Below, in pieces: positions 8,992-17,256 of a stretch of DNA of 64,000 nt. Position numbers and translations under genes: made by a program. The stretch's first letter is position 1, and the number at the start of each line of letters is the position of its first letter. The stretch spans positions 55,346 to 119,345 of the forward strand of contig UQKM01000004.1 in NCBI GenBank assembly GCA_900541685.1, in the 5' to 3' direction. This stretch comes from an uncultured Collinsella sp. (GTDB taxonomy: Bacteria; Actinomycetota; Coriobacteriia; Coriobacteriales; Coriobacteriaceae). The notes under the pieces are model-generated. The model had not been told where the DNA came from, searched no databases, and was given only the letters and a program-made list of their open reading frames with translations.

Positions 8992-9018
8992 CGCATACCA
9001 ATCGCTTGTGTTGCGCGC

Positions 9019-9597
9019 TTAGGCGAAGGTAATCTCGCTGGTCTCGCAGTCCATATCGGCGATACGGGCCAAGCTCTCAACGCGGAAGCCGCGATCGCGG
9101 AGCTTATCGCCGCCGCCCTGGAAGCCCTTTTCCACTGCAATGCCAATACCGGACACCTCGGCACCCGCAGCCTCGCAGATCTTGATAAGACCCTCGAGCG
9201 CGCAGCCGTTGGCCAGGAAGTCGTCAATGATCAGGACCTTGTCGCCCTCGGACAGGAAACGCTTGCCAACGATGACCGGGTACTCCTTCTGCTTGGTAAA
9301 GGAGTAGATGGTCGTGGCATACTGCTCGCCGTCGAGGTTGATGGACTGCGCCTTCTTGGCGAAGACCACCGGCACACCGCCAAAATGCTGAGCCGCGATG
9401 CAAGCCATGCCAATGCCCGAAGCCTCAATCGTCAGGATCTTGTTGATCTCGACACCCTCAAACAGACGGGCCCACTCGGCGCCCATGTGGTCGAACAGCT
9501 CAACGTCGCATTGGTGGTTGAGGAAGGCATCAACCTTAAGGACGTTACCGGCCTTTACGATGCCGTCATGGCGAATACGATCCTCAAGCTCCTGCAT
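9019..9597 (-). CDS. xpt: Xanthine phosphoribosyltransferase
   Basis: This cytoplasmic salvage enzyme converts xanthine and PRPP to XMP. Its 192 residues match the family length. Visible are [20 protein letters not shown] in the base-binding region and the PRPP loop [17 protein letters not shown]. The C-terminus has [18 protein letters not shown], typical of Xpt. The ATG at 9597 has AAGGGG seven bases upstream. I looked for a purine riboswitch in the upstream stretch and saw none. It appears to be a single-gene transcript. Confidence 0.93.
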   Translation of the reverse strand: MQELEDRIRHDGIVKAGNVLKVDAFLNHQCDVELFDHMGAEWARLFEGVEINKILTIEASGIGMACIAAQHFGGVPVVFAKKAQSINLDGEQYATTIYSFTKQKEYPVIVGKRFLSEGDKVLIIDDFLANGCALEGLIKICEAAGAEVSGIGIAVEKGFQGGGDKLRDRGFRVESLARIADMDCETSEITFA

Positions 9598-9789
9598 GGC
9601 GCAACCCCTTCTCGCGGCAACGATACCGCGCGATTAATAAACGTTGTTCGATAGTCTACCACGGACCGACCCCCGCCCGTCCCACAAGCCGCATCGCACC
9701 ATAAAGCCGCAAGACCAGTCAATTTGGGACGGGGCTTTTATCTACCTTTATGGTCCGATTTCCTCCGTCCTCAGCGGATCATGGAGGGC

Positions 9790-9957
9790 GCCGGCCACAA
9801 AACCGGCCTATTTACTACGTTTAGCCTCATACACCTGTCCATACCCATGATTTCCGAAAACCGGCAAACAATCTACCTGCGCTTTTGTATTCATCAGATG
9901 CACCATGGTTGGGACATCGCAGTCTAACGTAGTAGATAGGCCCGATTCGTGGCAGGC
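9790..9957. repeat. MITE-like unit with ~34-bp imperfect terminal inverted repeats
   Basis: The ends 9790-9823 and 9925-9957 are imperfect inverted copies sharing ACTACGTTA-like and CCGGCCTAT/GGGCCTAT blocks. About 100 bases without an open frame lie between them. It sits in the 374-base gap between xpt and the MFS gene, where I see no other gene. It could be a small non-autonomous mobile element or a large stem-loop. Confidence 0.5.
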
Positions 9958-9971
9958 AGCCTCTCAACACG

Positions 9972-11276
9972 CTAATGGCGGGCGCGCATCTTCACCAAAC
10001 GCACCATGGCGAGCGCAAAGCCCGCAGCGGCCACAGCCATGAGCACGTAGAACACCGAGCGAAAACCGAATAGGAATACATCCGGACGGCCTGCAACGAA
10101 ACTGGTTACGGCCTCGCCCATCGCCACGCTCATCTGCCCATACAGGATATTCGACGCCACCGTAATGCCCACTGCCATACCCGCATAGCGCGCCAGGCTA
10201 CCCAGGCTGCCAGCAAAGCCGAGCGCTTCGCGCGGAGCCGAGCCCATATACAGGGAGTTATTGGGGCTTTGGAAAATCGACGTACCAAGCGACATAAATG
10301 CGACACAGCACACGATCAGAGGGATGGAAGCGTGCTCGTCGAGCGTGCTCACCGCAAAGAGGCCGCACACGTACACGCCCAGGCCCACCGCCGTGGGGCC
10401 CTCGCAGCCAACGCGGTCCGAAACCGTACCCGAAAGCGGGCCGATAAAGGCATTCACCATCGGCAGCGCCAAAAAAAGCAATCCGGAAATGTCGGAACCA
10501 AAGCCGTGGGCGTCCTGAAAATAGAACGGCAGGATAAACTCGGATGCGCCGATGCCAACAAACACGATGAGCATGCAGGCAAGGTTGATGGTGAAGGCCG
10601 AATTTGCAAAGCAGCGACGCGCAGCCTCCAAAAGGGACATGGGTCGCTCGCCCGCCTCGGGCTTAACATGCGGCAACGTGTAGAGCCCCACGATAAACGA
10701 GATGACGCCAATGGGCAGGTTGATGAGGAAGATGCTCTCCCAGGGAAAGCTTGCCACCAGCATGCCGCCCAGCACGGGGCCGCACATCATGCCGAGGGCC
10801 ACGAAAGTCGCGAGAATACCCATGGCACGACCACGTTCGCGCGCCGGAAACGACTCGGTGATGATACCCATGTTGTTGGCCATGGCCGCCGCGCAACCGA
10901 CGCCCTGAACAATGCGTGCCAGGATAAGAACCTCGAGCGAGGCCGAAAGGCCGCACAGCAGCGAACCGACCGTAAAGACGATGACGCCCAGCTGGAATAC
11001 GCCCACCTTGCCGCGCACGTCGCCCAGACGCCCAAACGGCAACATAGCCACGCAAGTTGCAAGCAGATACACCGAGCTTACCAGCTGAATGCGATCGAGG
11101 CCCACGCCCAGCTCCTTTTGCATCACGGGCAGCGCCACGGTCACGACGGTCGAATCCAGGCACACCATAAACGTCATGATGAGCACGGTAAATAGAATCG
11201 CCCATTTGTTCTTGCCATGGGTGTCGCCCTCTAGGGCAATATGCTCGCGGCGCAGCTGCTCTGCAGTTTTCTCCAT
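9972..11276 (-). CDS. MFS drug/multidrug efflux family transporter (DHA2-like)
   Basis: This is an integral membrane antiporter of the major facilitator superfamily, 434 residues with about 12-14 predicted helices. The first helix has LIMTFMVCLDSTVVTVALP, the motif typical of DHA2-type drug exporters. The loop LPFGRLGDVRGKVGVFQLG gives motif A, and GRAMGILATFVALGMMCGPVLGG is the antiporter motif C region. The ATG at 11276 is chosen because GAAAGGA lies at the right spacing; the ATG two codons earlier is too close. No regulator lies beside it, so the substrate cannot be named. Confidence 0.85.
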   Translation of the reverse strand: MEKTAEQLRREHIALEGDTHGKNKWAILFTVLIMTFMVCLDSTVVTVALPVMQKELGVGLDRIQLVSSVYLLATCVAMLPFGRLGDVRGKVGVFQLGVIVFTVGSLLCGLSASLEVLILARIVQGVGCAAAMANNMGIITESFPARERGRAMGILATFVALGMMCGPVLGGMLVASFPWESIFLINLPIGVISFIVGLYTLPHVKPEAGERPMSLLEAARRCFANSAFTINLACMLIVFVGIGASEFILPFYFQDAHGFGSDISGLLFLALPMVNAFIGPLSGTVSDRVGCEGPTAVGLGVYVCGLFAVSTLDEHASIPLIVCCVAFMSLGTSIFQSPNNSLYMGSAPREALGFAGSLGSLARYAGMAVGITVASNILYGQMSVAMGEAVTSFVAGRPDVFLFGFRSVFYVLMAVAAAGFALAMVRLVKMRARH

Positions 11277-11416
11277 ATCCATCCTTTCGAGTGGTGCAAC
11301 GCAAAAACGGGGCCCCAATCGCCTGCGAACAGTCGCGATTGGGGTCCCGCCTACGGAATCGGAACGAAAGGTCACCGAAGCTTTCTGCCAGCATCGGCAC
11401 CTTGGACGGAGCTAGC

Positions 11417-12700
11417 CTAGCACTGCTCGAGCGCCTGCTCAAGGTCGGCAATCAGATCGGCCGTGTCCTCGAGGCCGCACGACAGGCGCACCATGTCGGC
11501 GGAGATGCCACAGGCGATGAGCTCCTCATCGTTCATCTGGCGATGCGTGGCGTTAGCAGGATGCAGGCAGCAAGTGCGAGCGTCGGCCACGTGCGTGGCG
11601 ATCTGGGCGAGCTTGAGGCTCTTCATAAAGGTCTCGGCCGCCGCGCGACCACCGTTAAAGCCAAAGCTCACAACGCCGCAGGTACCGTTGGGCATGTACT
11701 TCTGAGCCATGTCGTAGTACTTGTCGCCCTCCAGACCCGGATAGCTCACGAAGCGCACCTTGGGATGACTCTGCAGGAACTTGGCAACGGCTAGGCCGTT
11801 CTCACAATGACGCGGCATGCGCACATGCAGGCTCTCGAGCGAGCTGTTCAAGAAGAACGCTGCCTGCGGGTTCTGCATGGGGCCGAGGTCGCGCATGAGC
11901 TGAGCGGTTGCCTTGGTAATGAAGGCACCCTCGCGTCCGAACTTCTCGGCATAGGTCACGCCATGGTAGCTCTCATCGGGCGTGGTGAGACCCGGGAACT
12001 TGTCCGCATGCGCCATCCAGTCAAACTGGCCGTGGTCGACGATCACGCCGCCCAGGTAGGCAGCATGTCCATCCATGTACTTGGTGGTGGAGTGCGTCAC
12101 GATGTCGGCGCCCCACTCAAAGGGACGGCACATCACAGGCGTCGGGAAGGTGTTGTCGACCATCAGCGGCACACCGTGGTCATGCGCGGCCTTGGCAAAG
12201 CGCTCAATATCGAGCACGGCAAGGGCGGGGTTGGCAATCGTCTCGCCAAAGACAAGCTTGGTATTGGGCTCAAAGGCTGCCTCGAGCTCCTCATCGGTGC
12301 AGTCGGGGGCAACGAACGTGCAAGTCACGCCCATGCGGCCCATGGTATGGGCAAGCAGGTTGTAGGTACCGCCGTAGATAGCAGAGCTCGCGACCACGTG
12401 ATCACCGGCACCGGCCACGTTAAAGATCGCGAGGAAGTTCGCGGCCATGCCCGAGCTCGTGAGCATCGCAGCGGTGCCGCCCTCCATCTCGCAAATCTTG
12501 GCGGCAACCAGATCGCACGTGGGATTCTGCAGACGGCTGTAGAAGTAGCCCGACTCCTCCAGGTCAAACAGCTTGCCCATGTGCTCGGACGTGTCGTATT
12601 TCCACGTGGTGGACTGGTAGATGGGCACCTGGCGCGGCTCCGCATCTCCCGGGTGATAGCCGCCCTGAACACATGTAGTACCGATGGTCTGCTCGCTCAT
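11417..12700 (-). CDS. O-acetylhomoserine sulfhydrylase-type PLP enzyme
   Basis: This belongs to the Cys/Met-metabolism PLP enzymes. The 427-residue size and details such as YFYSRLQNPTCDLVAAKIC point to O-acetylhomoserine aminocarboxypropyltransferase (MetY-like), which makes homocysteine from O-acetylhomoserine and sulfide. The PLP lysine lies in HSTTKYMDGHA, preceded by PLMVDNTFPTP. The C-terminus has ATHRQMNDEEL and LSCGLEDTADLIADL, both typical. The ATG at 12700 has GGGAG seven bases upstream. Cystathionine gamma-synthase or methionine gamma-lyase activity cannot be excluded from sequence. Confidence 0.85.
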   Translation of the reverse strand: MSEQTIGTTCVQGGYHPGDAEPRQVPIYQSTTWKYDTSEHMGKLFDLEESGYFYSRLQNPTCDLVAAKICEMEGGTAAMLTSSGMAANFLAIFNVAGAGDHVVASSAIYGGTYNLLAHTMGRMGVTCTFVAPDCTDEELEAAFEPNTKLVFGETIANPALAVLDIERFAKAAHDHGVPLMVDNTFPTPVMCRPFEWGADIVTHSTTKYMDGHAAYLGGVIVDHGQFDWMAHADKFPGLTTPDESYHGVTYAEKFGREGAFITKATAQLMRDLGPMQNPQAAFFLNSSLESLHVRMPRHCENGLAVAKFLQSHPKVRFVSYPGLEGDKYYDMAQKYMPNGTCGVVSFGFNGGRAAAETFMKSLKLAQIATHVADARTCCLHPANATHRQMNDEELIACGISADMVRLSCGLEDTADLIADLEQALEQC

Positions 12701-12931
12701 ATCCAACTCCCTTACTTGGGTTTTGTTTTTAATTCGGTTCACGATACCGCTACCCCGCACCCCTCTCAACCCATCCCCAAAGTAGGTTATGTGACAAATG
12801 AATCAGAGGCATTCGTCTCAGCCTTAGGCATTTGTTCGATGGATATAAATGAGGCATACGTGAAGCTCTCAATGATTACATGCACCGGCAAGGGTACCAT
12901 AGGCGGGTACACCGTAATCAAGGAGACACCG

Positions 12932-13378
12932 ATGAAGCAAATCGATACAGCCCAGCTCGACATCACCGCCTGTCAGGCTCAGGCTGCCGAGTACCACGCC
13001 CGCGGCTTTAACTGCGCGCAGGCCGTCGCCTGCACGCTCGCGCCCGCCGTCGGGCTCGACCCCCAGGTCGCCTTTACCCTCACCGAGGGCTTTGGCGCCG
13101 GCATGGGCGGCATGACCGAAACCTGCGGCGCCATCTCGGGTGCCGTGGCCATCATGGGCTTTGTAATGAGTGACGGCATGGAGAACCCCAAGACCAAGGG
13201 CCAGACCTACAAGCTGTCGCGCGAAATCGCCAAGCGTTTTGGCGAGAAGAACACGACGACCGTCTGCGGCACGCTCAAGGGCATCGGATCGGACAAGGGT
13301 CCGCTCCGCAGCTGCCCCGGCTGCATCGACGATGCCGTCGAGATCGCCTGCGATGTGCTAACGCAGCTCGCCGAGTAA
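12932..13378 (+). CDS. C_GCAxxG_C_C family cysteine-rich protein
   Basis: This 148-residue protein has the spaced cysteines of the C_GCAxxG_C_C family: FNCAQAVAC, then GFGAGMGGMTETCGAISGAV, then TTTVCGTLKG and RSCPGCIDDAV. Such proteins are thought to hold a redox or metal centre, but the function is not established. The ATG at 12932 follows AGGAGA by six bases. The frame stays open far upstream, but that part overlaps the sulfhydrylase gene on the other strand and is not real. It is divergent from the sulfhydrylase gene. Confidence 0.8.
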   Translation: MKQIDTAQLDITACQAQAAEYHARGFNCAQAVACTLAPAVGLDPQVAFTLTEGFGAGMGGMTETCGAISGAVAIMGFVMSDGMENPKTKGQTYKLSREIAKRFGEKNTTTVCGTLKGIGSDKGPLRSCPGCIDDAVEIACDVLTQLAE

Positions 13379-13395
13379 ACGGCACCAACATAAAA

Positions 13396-13442
13396 CGACG
13401 GCCGGCGCGTTTGGGATCCATCCAAAAGAACGCCGGCCGTCG
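13396..13442. terminator. Bidirectional terminator between convergent genes
   Basis: A 12-bp stem CGACGGCCGGCG/CGCCGGCCGTCG encloses an inner TTTGG/CCAAA hairpin. It fills the gap between the C_GCAxxG_C_C gene (plus) and the YigZ gene (minus). Confidence 0.8.
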
Positions 13443-13445
13443 CCG

Positions 13446-14081
13446 TTAGAACTCGGCAAATTTGGGAGCGCCGACCTCGATCTCTTCGCGCCCCGCCATA
13501 AGCTCGCGCATCTTGGCGCAAAATTGCTCCTGCTCCCCCGCTTTGAATACCAGGTGAAGTGTCACGGCATCCGCGTAATCGGTATCCGAAACCTTGGCAC
13601 CCGAATCCTGCGCCAAACGAAGCACCTGCTCATACTGCGGATAGGCCACATGCACGTCAACAGGCACGACACTCGTCATCTCGACAATCTGCCCGGCCTC
13701 CCGAGCAGCTGCCACCGCCGCCTGCGTCGCCGCAGTATAGGCGCGCACCAAGCCACCAGGTCCCAACAGCGTGCCACCAAAATAGCGCGTCACCACGCAG
13801 CAAACATTTTTGAGCTCTGCGCCGCGCAGCACCTCGAGCGTCGGCATACCGCTCGTGCGGCTCGGCTCACCATCATCGCTCTGGCGCTCGCGTCCATCGA
13901 CTAAAATCCACGCGGGAACATTGTGCCGAGCGTCGTAATGACGTTTGCGAACCATCTCGATAAAGGCATTCGCCTCATCCTCGGACTCAATATGGACCAG
14001 CTGGGCAATAAACCGGCTCTTGCGGTCCACAAACTCGCCCGAAGCCTCAATATTCGATTGCAGAGTAAAATAGCTGTCCAA
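13446..14081 (-). CDS. YigZ/IMPACT family protein
   Basis: A UPF0029/IMPACT-family protein of 211 residues. The N-terminal IMPACT domain has FVDRKSRFIAQL, HYDARHNVPAWI, SDDGEPSRTSGMPTLEVL and VTRYFGGTLLGPGGLVRAY, all diagnostic. A C-terminal ferredoxin-like domain follows. The biochemical role is not settled in bacteria; the eukaryotic relative regulates translation. I favour the TTG at 14081, which has GAGGGG at six bases; another TTG directly precedes it. It lies just downstream of rnpB on the same strand. Confidence 0.87.
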   Translation of the reverse strand: MDSYFTLQSNIEASGEFVDRKSRFIAQLVHIESEDEANAFIEMVRKRHYDARHNVPAWILVDGRERQSDDGEPSRTSGMPTLEVLRGAELKNVCCVVTRYFGGTLLGPGGLVRAYTAATQAAVAAAREAGQIVEMTSVVPVDVHVAYPQYEQVLRLAQDSGAKVSDTDYADAVTLHLVFKAGEQEQFCAKMRELMAGREEIEVGAPKFAEF

Positions 14082-14199
14082 CAAAGCCCCTCAACAAAAT
14101 AAAGCGCAGCAACAAACAGCCTCAATAATACGGCAAAGACAGCACCGTTGACCTCGCCAACAAGAACGGAAACGCCAATGATACCGTCACCAACAGCGA

Positions 14200-14298
14200 G
14201 AACCCGTCAGCGCGAGCAAGGTGCCTTGAAAGACAAGGGCATTGACCTTATGGTCATGCCCGAAGGCTTGAAAGGCAGATTGCCGCGCTGACGGGTTC
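14200..14298 (-). other. Long hairpin element beside rnpB
   Basis: A 15-bp perfect outer stem (GAACCCGTCAGCGCG at 14200-14214 with its complement at 14284-14298) encloses a second stem, GGGCATTGACC (14237-14247) with GGTCATGCCC (14252-14261). Two CTTGAAAG copies lie between outer and inner stems. On the minus strand it starts 16 bases after rnpB, so it may be a processed 3' tail, an unusual terminator or a separate RNA. There is no T-run. The rest of 14085-14313 holds nothing I recognise. Confidence 0.5.
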
Positions 14299-14313
14299 GC
14301 AGCGTCAACAAAG

Positions 14314-14677
14314 TGCTGAGTGGGCCGATAAGCCGGGTTCTGTCGTGAACGGTCATTTATCTTGTCTGCACGTTACCATGCAGCTCCACGCACGCTACCC
14401 GAACGCGGACCGGGCCGGCCCATAGCGTTCCTATTCGCGCTTGCTCCGGATGGGGCTTGCCAAGCCGCCGTGTTACCACGACGCTGGTGGTCTCTTACAC
14501 CACCGTTTCAGCTTTTCCCTTTACGCCTTGCGGCGCAGGTGGGAGTCTTCTTTTCTGCGGCGCTTTCCGTCGGATCACTCCGCCCGGCCGTTAGCCGGCA
14601 TCCCGCCCTCTGGAGCCCGGACTTTCCTCACGCGTGCTGCAAGCAGCACATCGCGCGACCGTCTGGCCCACTCAGCA
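14314..14677 (-). ncRNA. rnpB: RNase P RNA (rnpB)
   Basis: This is the catalytic RNA that trims the 5' leader of tRNA precursors. On the minus strand the P1 helix pairs GGCCCACTCAGCA-type ends (14314-14326 with 14665-14677). The conserved 5' block GAGGAAAGTCCGGGCTCC follows P1-P3. The 3' block ACAGAACCCGGCTTATCGGC, which contacts the tRNA CCA end, precedes the final strand of P1. Length (~364 nt) and layout suit a type A molecule. The ends are set by P1 and may be off by a few bases. No open frame should be called across it. Confidence 0.93.
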
Positions 14678-14959
14678 GTGAAAGAGTGTAGCACACCGCC
14701 AGCACACGCAATGGCACAACGCAAGCGCTCGCACGATAAACCAAGAACCACCCATGCAGTACAATAGGCTTGTCGATGGGCAACGTCGTCAGTCGAGACG
14801 CGACCGCGCTCCGCACCCCTCCGTCTACTCGGTGTGTTCCCGCCTCCTCCCCGAGGCGGGATGTCGGCATTTTTCATGCACCGACAACCCAATACCAAAC
14901 AGACAGCCCGGACAACATTACGCCGGGGCAGCATCGTGTATCTCACCGCCAAATGCAAA
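14678..14959. other. rnpB upstream region
   Basis: I see no gene in this gap between rnpB and the rpsA terminator. It should hold the rnpB promoter, but no clear -35/-10 pair stands out. A perfect 9-bp GC hairpin (TCCCGCCTC/GAGGCGGGA, 14838-14861) lies in it. Confidence 0.45.
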
Positions 14960-14990
14960 AAGGGACCCGTCCATTACGGACGAATCCCTT
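14960..14990 (-). terminator. rpsA terminator
   Basis: Stems AAGGGA/TCCCTT and CGTCC/GGACG form one hairpin with a small internal loop, followed on the minus strand by TTTTTGC. It lies 25 bases past the rpsA stop. Confidence 0.8.
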
Positions 14991-15014
14991 AAAACAAGTG
15001 ATCGTCAAACCGAT

Positions 15015-16181
15015 TTACTCGGCGTCGGTCTCCTCGTCCTTCTTCTCGGAAGGCAGCGGGGTGACCTCGATCTCGACGCCCAGAGTCTCAGCAGCGGACT
15101 TCATGGACAGGGAGATACGACGACGGTCGAGGTCGATCTCCATGACCTTGACCTGAACCTTGTCGCCCACATGGGTGACCTGAGAAGGCTGATCGACGTG
15201 CTTGTTGGCCATCTCGGAGATGTGCACCAGGCCCTCGATGCCCTCGCCCAGGTCGACGAAAGCGCCGAACGGGACAAGCTTGGTCACAGTGCCCTCGACG
15301 ATAGCGCCGACGGGGTACTTCTTGACCAGTGCGCGCCACGGATCCTCGGTGGTCTGCTTGAGACCCAGGGAGATGCGCTCGCGGTTGAGATCGACGTCGA
15401 GAACCTCGACCTCGACCTCCTGGCCGACCTTGACAACCTCGGAAGGATGGTTGACGTGGTTCCAGGAGAGCTCGGAAATGTGGATGAGGCCGTCGATACC
15501 GCCGAGGTCGACGAAAGCGCCGAAGTCGACGATGGAGGAAACGGTGCCCTGGAGACGCATGCCAGACTTGAGCTTGGACAGGATCTCGGAGCGCTCGGCC
15601 TTACGGGACTCCTCGAGCACGACGCGACGGGAGAGGACGACGTTGTTGCGGTTGCGGTCCATCTCGATGACGCGGGCCTCGATGCGGGTGCCCATGTAAG
15701 AGGTGAGGTCCTTGACGCGACGGAGGTCGACGAGGGAAGCGGGCAGGAAGCCACGCAGGCCGATGTCGAGGATCAGGCCGCCCTTGACAACCTCGATAAC
15801 CTCGCCCTCGACGTTCTCGCCGGAGTTGAACTTCTCCTCGATGCGGTTCCAAGCACGCTCGTACTCGGCACGCTTCTTGGACAGGACCAGACGACCGTCC
15901 TTGTCCTCCTTCTGGAGAACCAGAGCCTCGATGGGATCACCGAGTGCAACGATGTCTGCAGGGTTAGCGTCCTTGCGGATGGACAGCTCGCGGACCGGGA
16001 TAACGCCCTCGGACTTGAATCCGATGTCAACGAGCACCTCGTCATGCTCGATCTTAACGACAGTGCCGTTAACGAGATCGCCCTCATCAAAGTCGGTAAT
16101 CGTACCGTCGATGAGGTTGTTCATCTCCTCCTCGTTGACATCGTCAAGAGAGAAAATGGACGAGTTCTGAATCTCACTCAA
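15015..16181 (-). CDS. rpsA: 30S ribosomal protein S1
   Basis: S1 binds mRNA leaders on the small ribosomal subunit. This 388-residue version has four S1 (OB-fold) repeats: about residues 33-105 (GDLVNGTVVKIEHDEVLVDIG), 120-190 (ENVEGEVIEVVKGGLILDIG), 205-275 (GTVSSIVDFGAFVDLGGIDG) and 290-362 (GTVTKLVPFGAFVDLGEGIEG). Proteobacterial S1 has six. The last two repeats are the best RNA-binding type. The start is a TTG with AGGGG upstream. An acidic tail (KKDEETDAE) ends it. It is monocistronic with its own terminator. Confidence 0.93.
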   Translation of the reverse strand: MSEIQNSSIFSLDDVNEEEMNNLIDGTITDFDEGDLVNGTVVKIEHDEVLVDIGFKSEGVIPVRELSIRKDANPADIVALGDPIEALVLQKEDKDGRLVLSKKRAEYERAWNRIEEKFNSGENVEGEVIEVVKGGLILDIGLRGFLPASLVDLRRVKDLTSYMGTRIEARVIEMDRNRNNVVLSRRVVLEESRKAERSEILSKLKSGMRLQGTVSSIVDFGAFVDLGGIDGLIHISELSWNHVNHPSEVVKVGQEVEVEVLDVDLNRERISLGLKQTTEDPWRALVKKYPVGAIVEGTVTKLVPFGAFVDLGEGIEGLVHISEMANKHVDQPSQVTHVGDKVQVKVMEIDLDRRRISLSMKSAAETLGVEIEVTPLPSEKKDEETDAE

Positions 16182-16497
16182 AGGTGGACCCCTTTCGAAC
16201 TACGGGGCCCCGATTGCTAGGACCTACAGAAGGGTGCGACAAGCACACAACGTTTAGGAACACTCGGGAGCCGACAGATACTAACGTGACGCTTATGCAA
16301 TCACGTTCGTATAGGTTACGGGGAAATGAGTTCGATTTCAAGCGTGAACTGCGTTTTTTTACTCGTGTGGAGACTTTTTCGTAATCTTATGGACAGCTGT
16401 CTCCACAACTTGACGATAAGCAGTTTGCCCATACGCCTTTGGGGTAAAGTATCCGGAGCCAACGATTCTGGAACGATTTTTCGAGAAAGGTGCCCGC
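16182..16497. other. Divergent promoter region, rpsA / HAD gene
   Basis: No gene lies in this 316-base gap between divergent genes. An inverted repeat GTGGAGAC (16368-16375) / GTCTCCAC sits next to a TTGACG on the plus strand, with no clear -10. No tRNA or riboswitch is seen. Confidence 0.4.
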
Positions 16498-17256
16498 GTG
16501 CTCAAAGCAGTCGTTTTCGATATGGACGAGACGCTTCTTAGCATCAACCTCAACGCGTTCATCCTTCGGTATTTTAAGGATGTCTCGTCGATGCTCGCGG
16601 ACATCGGGCGACGCAGCCGCGGTGGCACGATGGCACGCCTCGGCACCATCTTGGTCGACCTCAACGCCAACCGCCGCAGCGGCACGGACAATCGCACCAA
16701 TCTTGAATTTTACCGCACCGAGGTCGAGCGCAGGTGCGGCATCTGCCTCTCCGACCCCGTCATCTACGAGGCGTTTACCTACTACGACCGCGAAGTGCTT
16801 CCACACAAGAATGACGATGTCATCAACGCCCACGCCATGCCGGGCGCGCACGCCGCGCTCCAGGCCGTACAGGACGCAGGGCTGCGCTGTGCGCTCTTTA
16901 CCAACCCCAGCTTTCCGCAGGGGGCCATCGAGTGCCGCATGGGCTGGGGCGACCTGGCCGACGTCCCCTTTGAGCTCGTGACGCACATGGGAAACACCAC
17001 CCGCTGCAAGCCCGATGCCACCTACTATCTAGAGCAGCTTCAGGTGATGGGACTCGAGCCACACGAGGTCCTTATGGTGGGCAACGATCCCAAACGCGAC
17101 TTCCCGTCCCCCGATTGCGGCATCCAAACCGCCTTTGTGGGCCAAGGCAAGCCCAGCCGAGCCACCTGGCGCGGAACCATGGAAGACTTCGCCCGTGACT
17201 TTAACGCCGTAGTAGAAGCCTTCTACGAACACCAAGTAGCCGACGAACTGTCCTAG
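16498..17256 (+). CDS. HAD family hydrolase (subfamily IA-like)
   Basis: A 252-residue haloacid-dehalogenase-type phosphatase, substrate unknown. Motif I is VVFDMDETLLS at the N-terminus with the nucleophilic Asp. Motif II is in ALFTNPSFP. A lysine in RCKPDATYYLEQL gives motif III, and motif IV is MVGNDPKRDFPSPDCGI. A helical cap lies between motifs I and II. The start is GTG, with GAAAGG upstream. It converges on the cysteine desulfidase gene and overlaps its stop codon region by 4 bases. Confidence 0.85.
   Translation: MLKAVVFDMDETLLSINLNAFILRYFKDVSSMLADIGRRSRGGTMARLGTILVDLNANRRSGTDNRTNLEFYRTEVERRCGICLSDPVIYEAFTYYDREVLPHKNDDVINAHAMPGAHAALQAVQDAGLRCALFTNPSFPQGAIECRMGWGDLADVPFELVTHMGNTTRCKPDATYYLEQLQVMGLEPHEVLMVGNDPKRDFPSPDCGIQTAFVGQGKPSRATWRGTMEDFARDFNAVVEAFYEHQVADELS

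Noticed and set aside
9598..9760. Purine riboswitch upstream of xpt
   Set aside because: The conserved aptamer sequences are not found.
11807..12931. Long N-terminal extension of the C_GCAxxG_C_C gene
   Set aside because: It is antisense to the sulfhydrylase gene; the ATG at 12932 has its own binding site and starts the conserved part.
14362..14958. Open frames across the RNase P RNA
   Set aside because: The sequence is conserved as RNA, not protein; rnpB helices and motifs explain it.
14754..16220. 488-residue plus-strand frame across rpsA
   Set aside because: Mirror frame of ribosomal protein S1; Leu/Asp/Val-rich with no recognisable motif.
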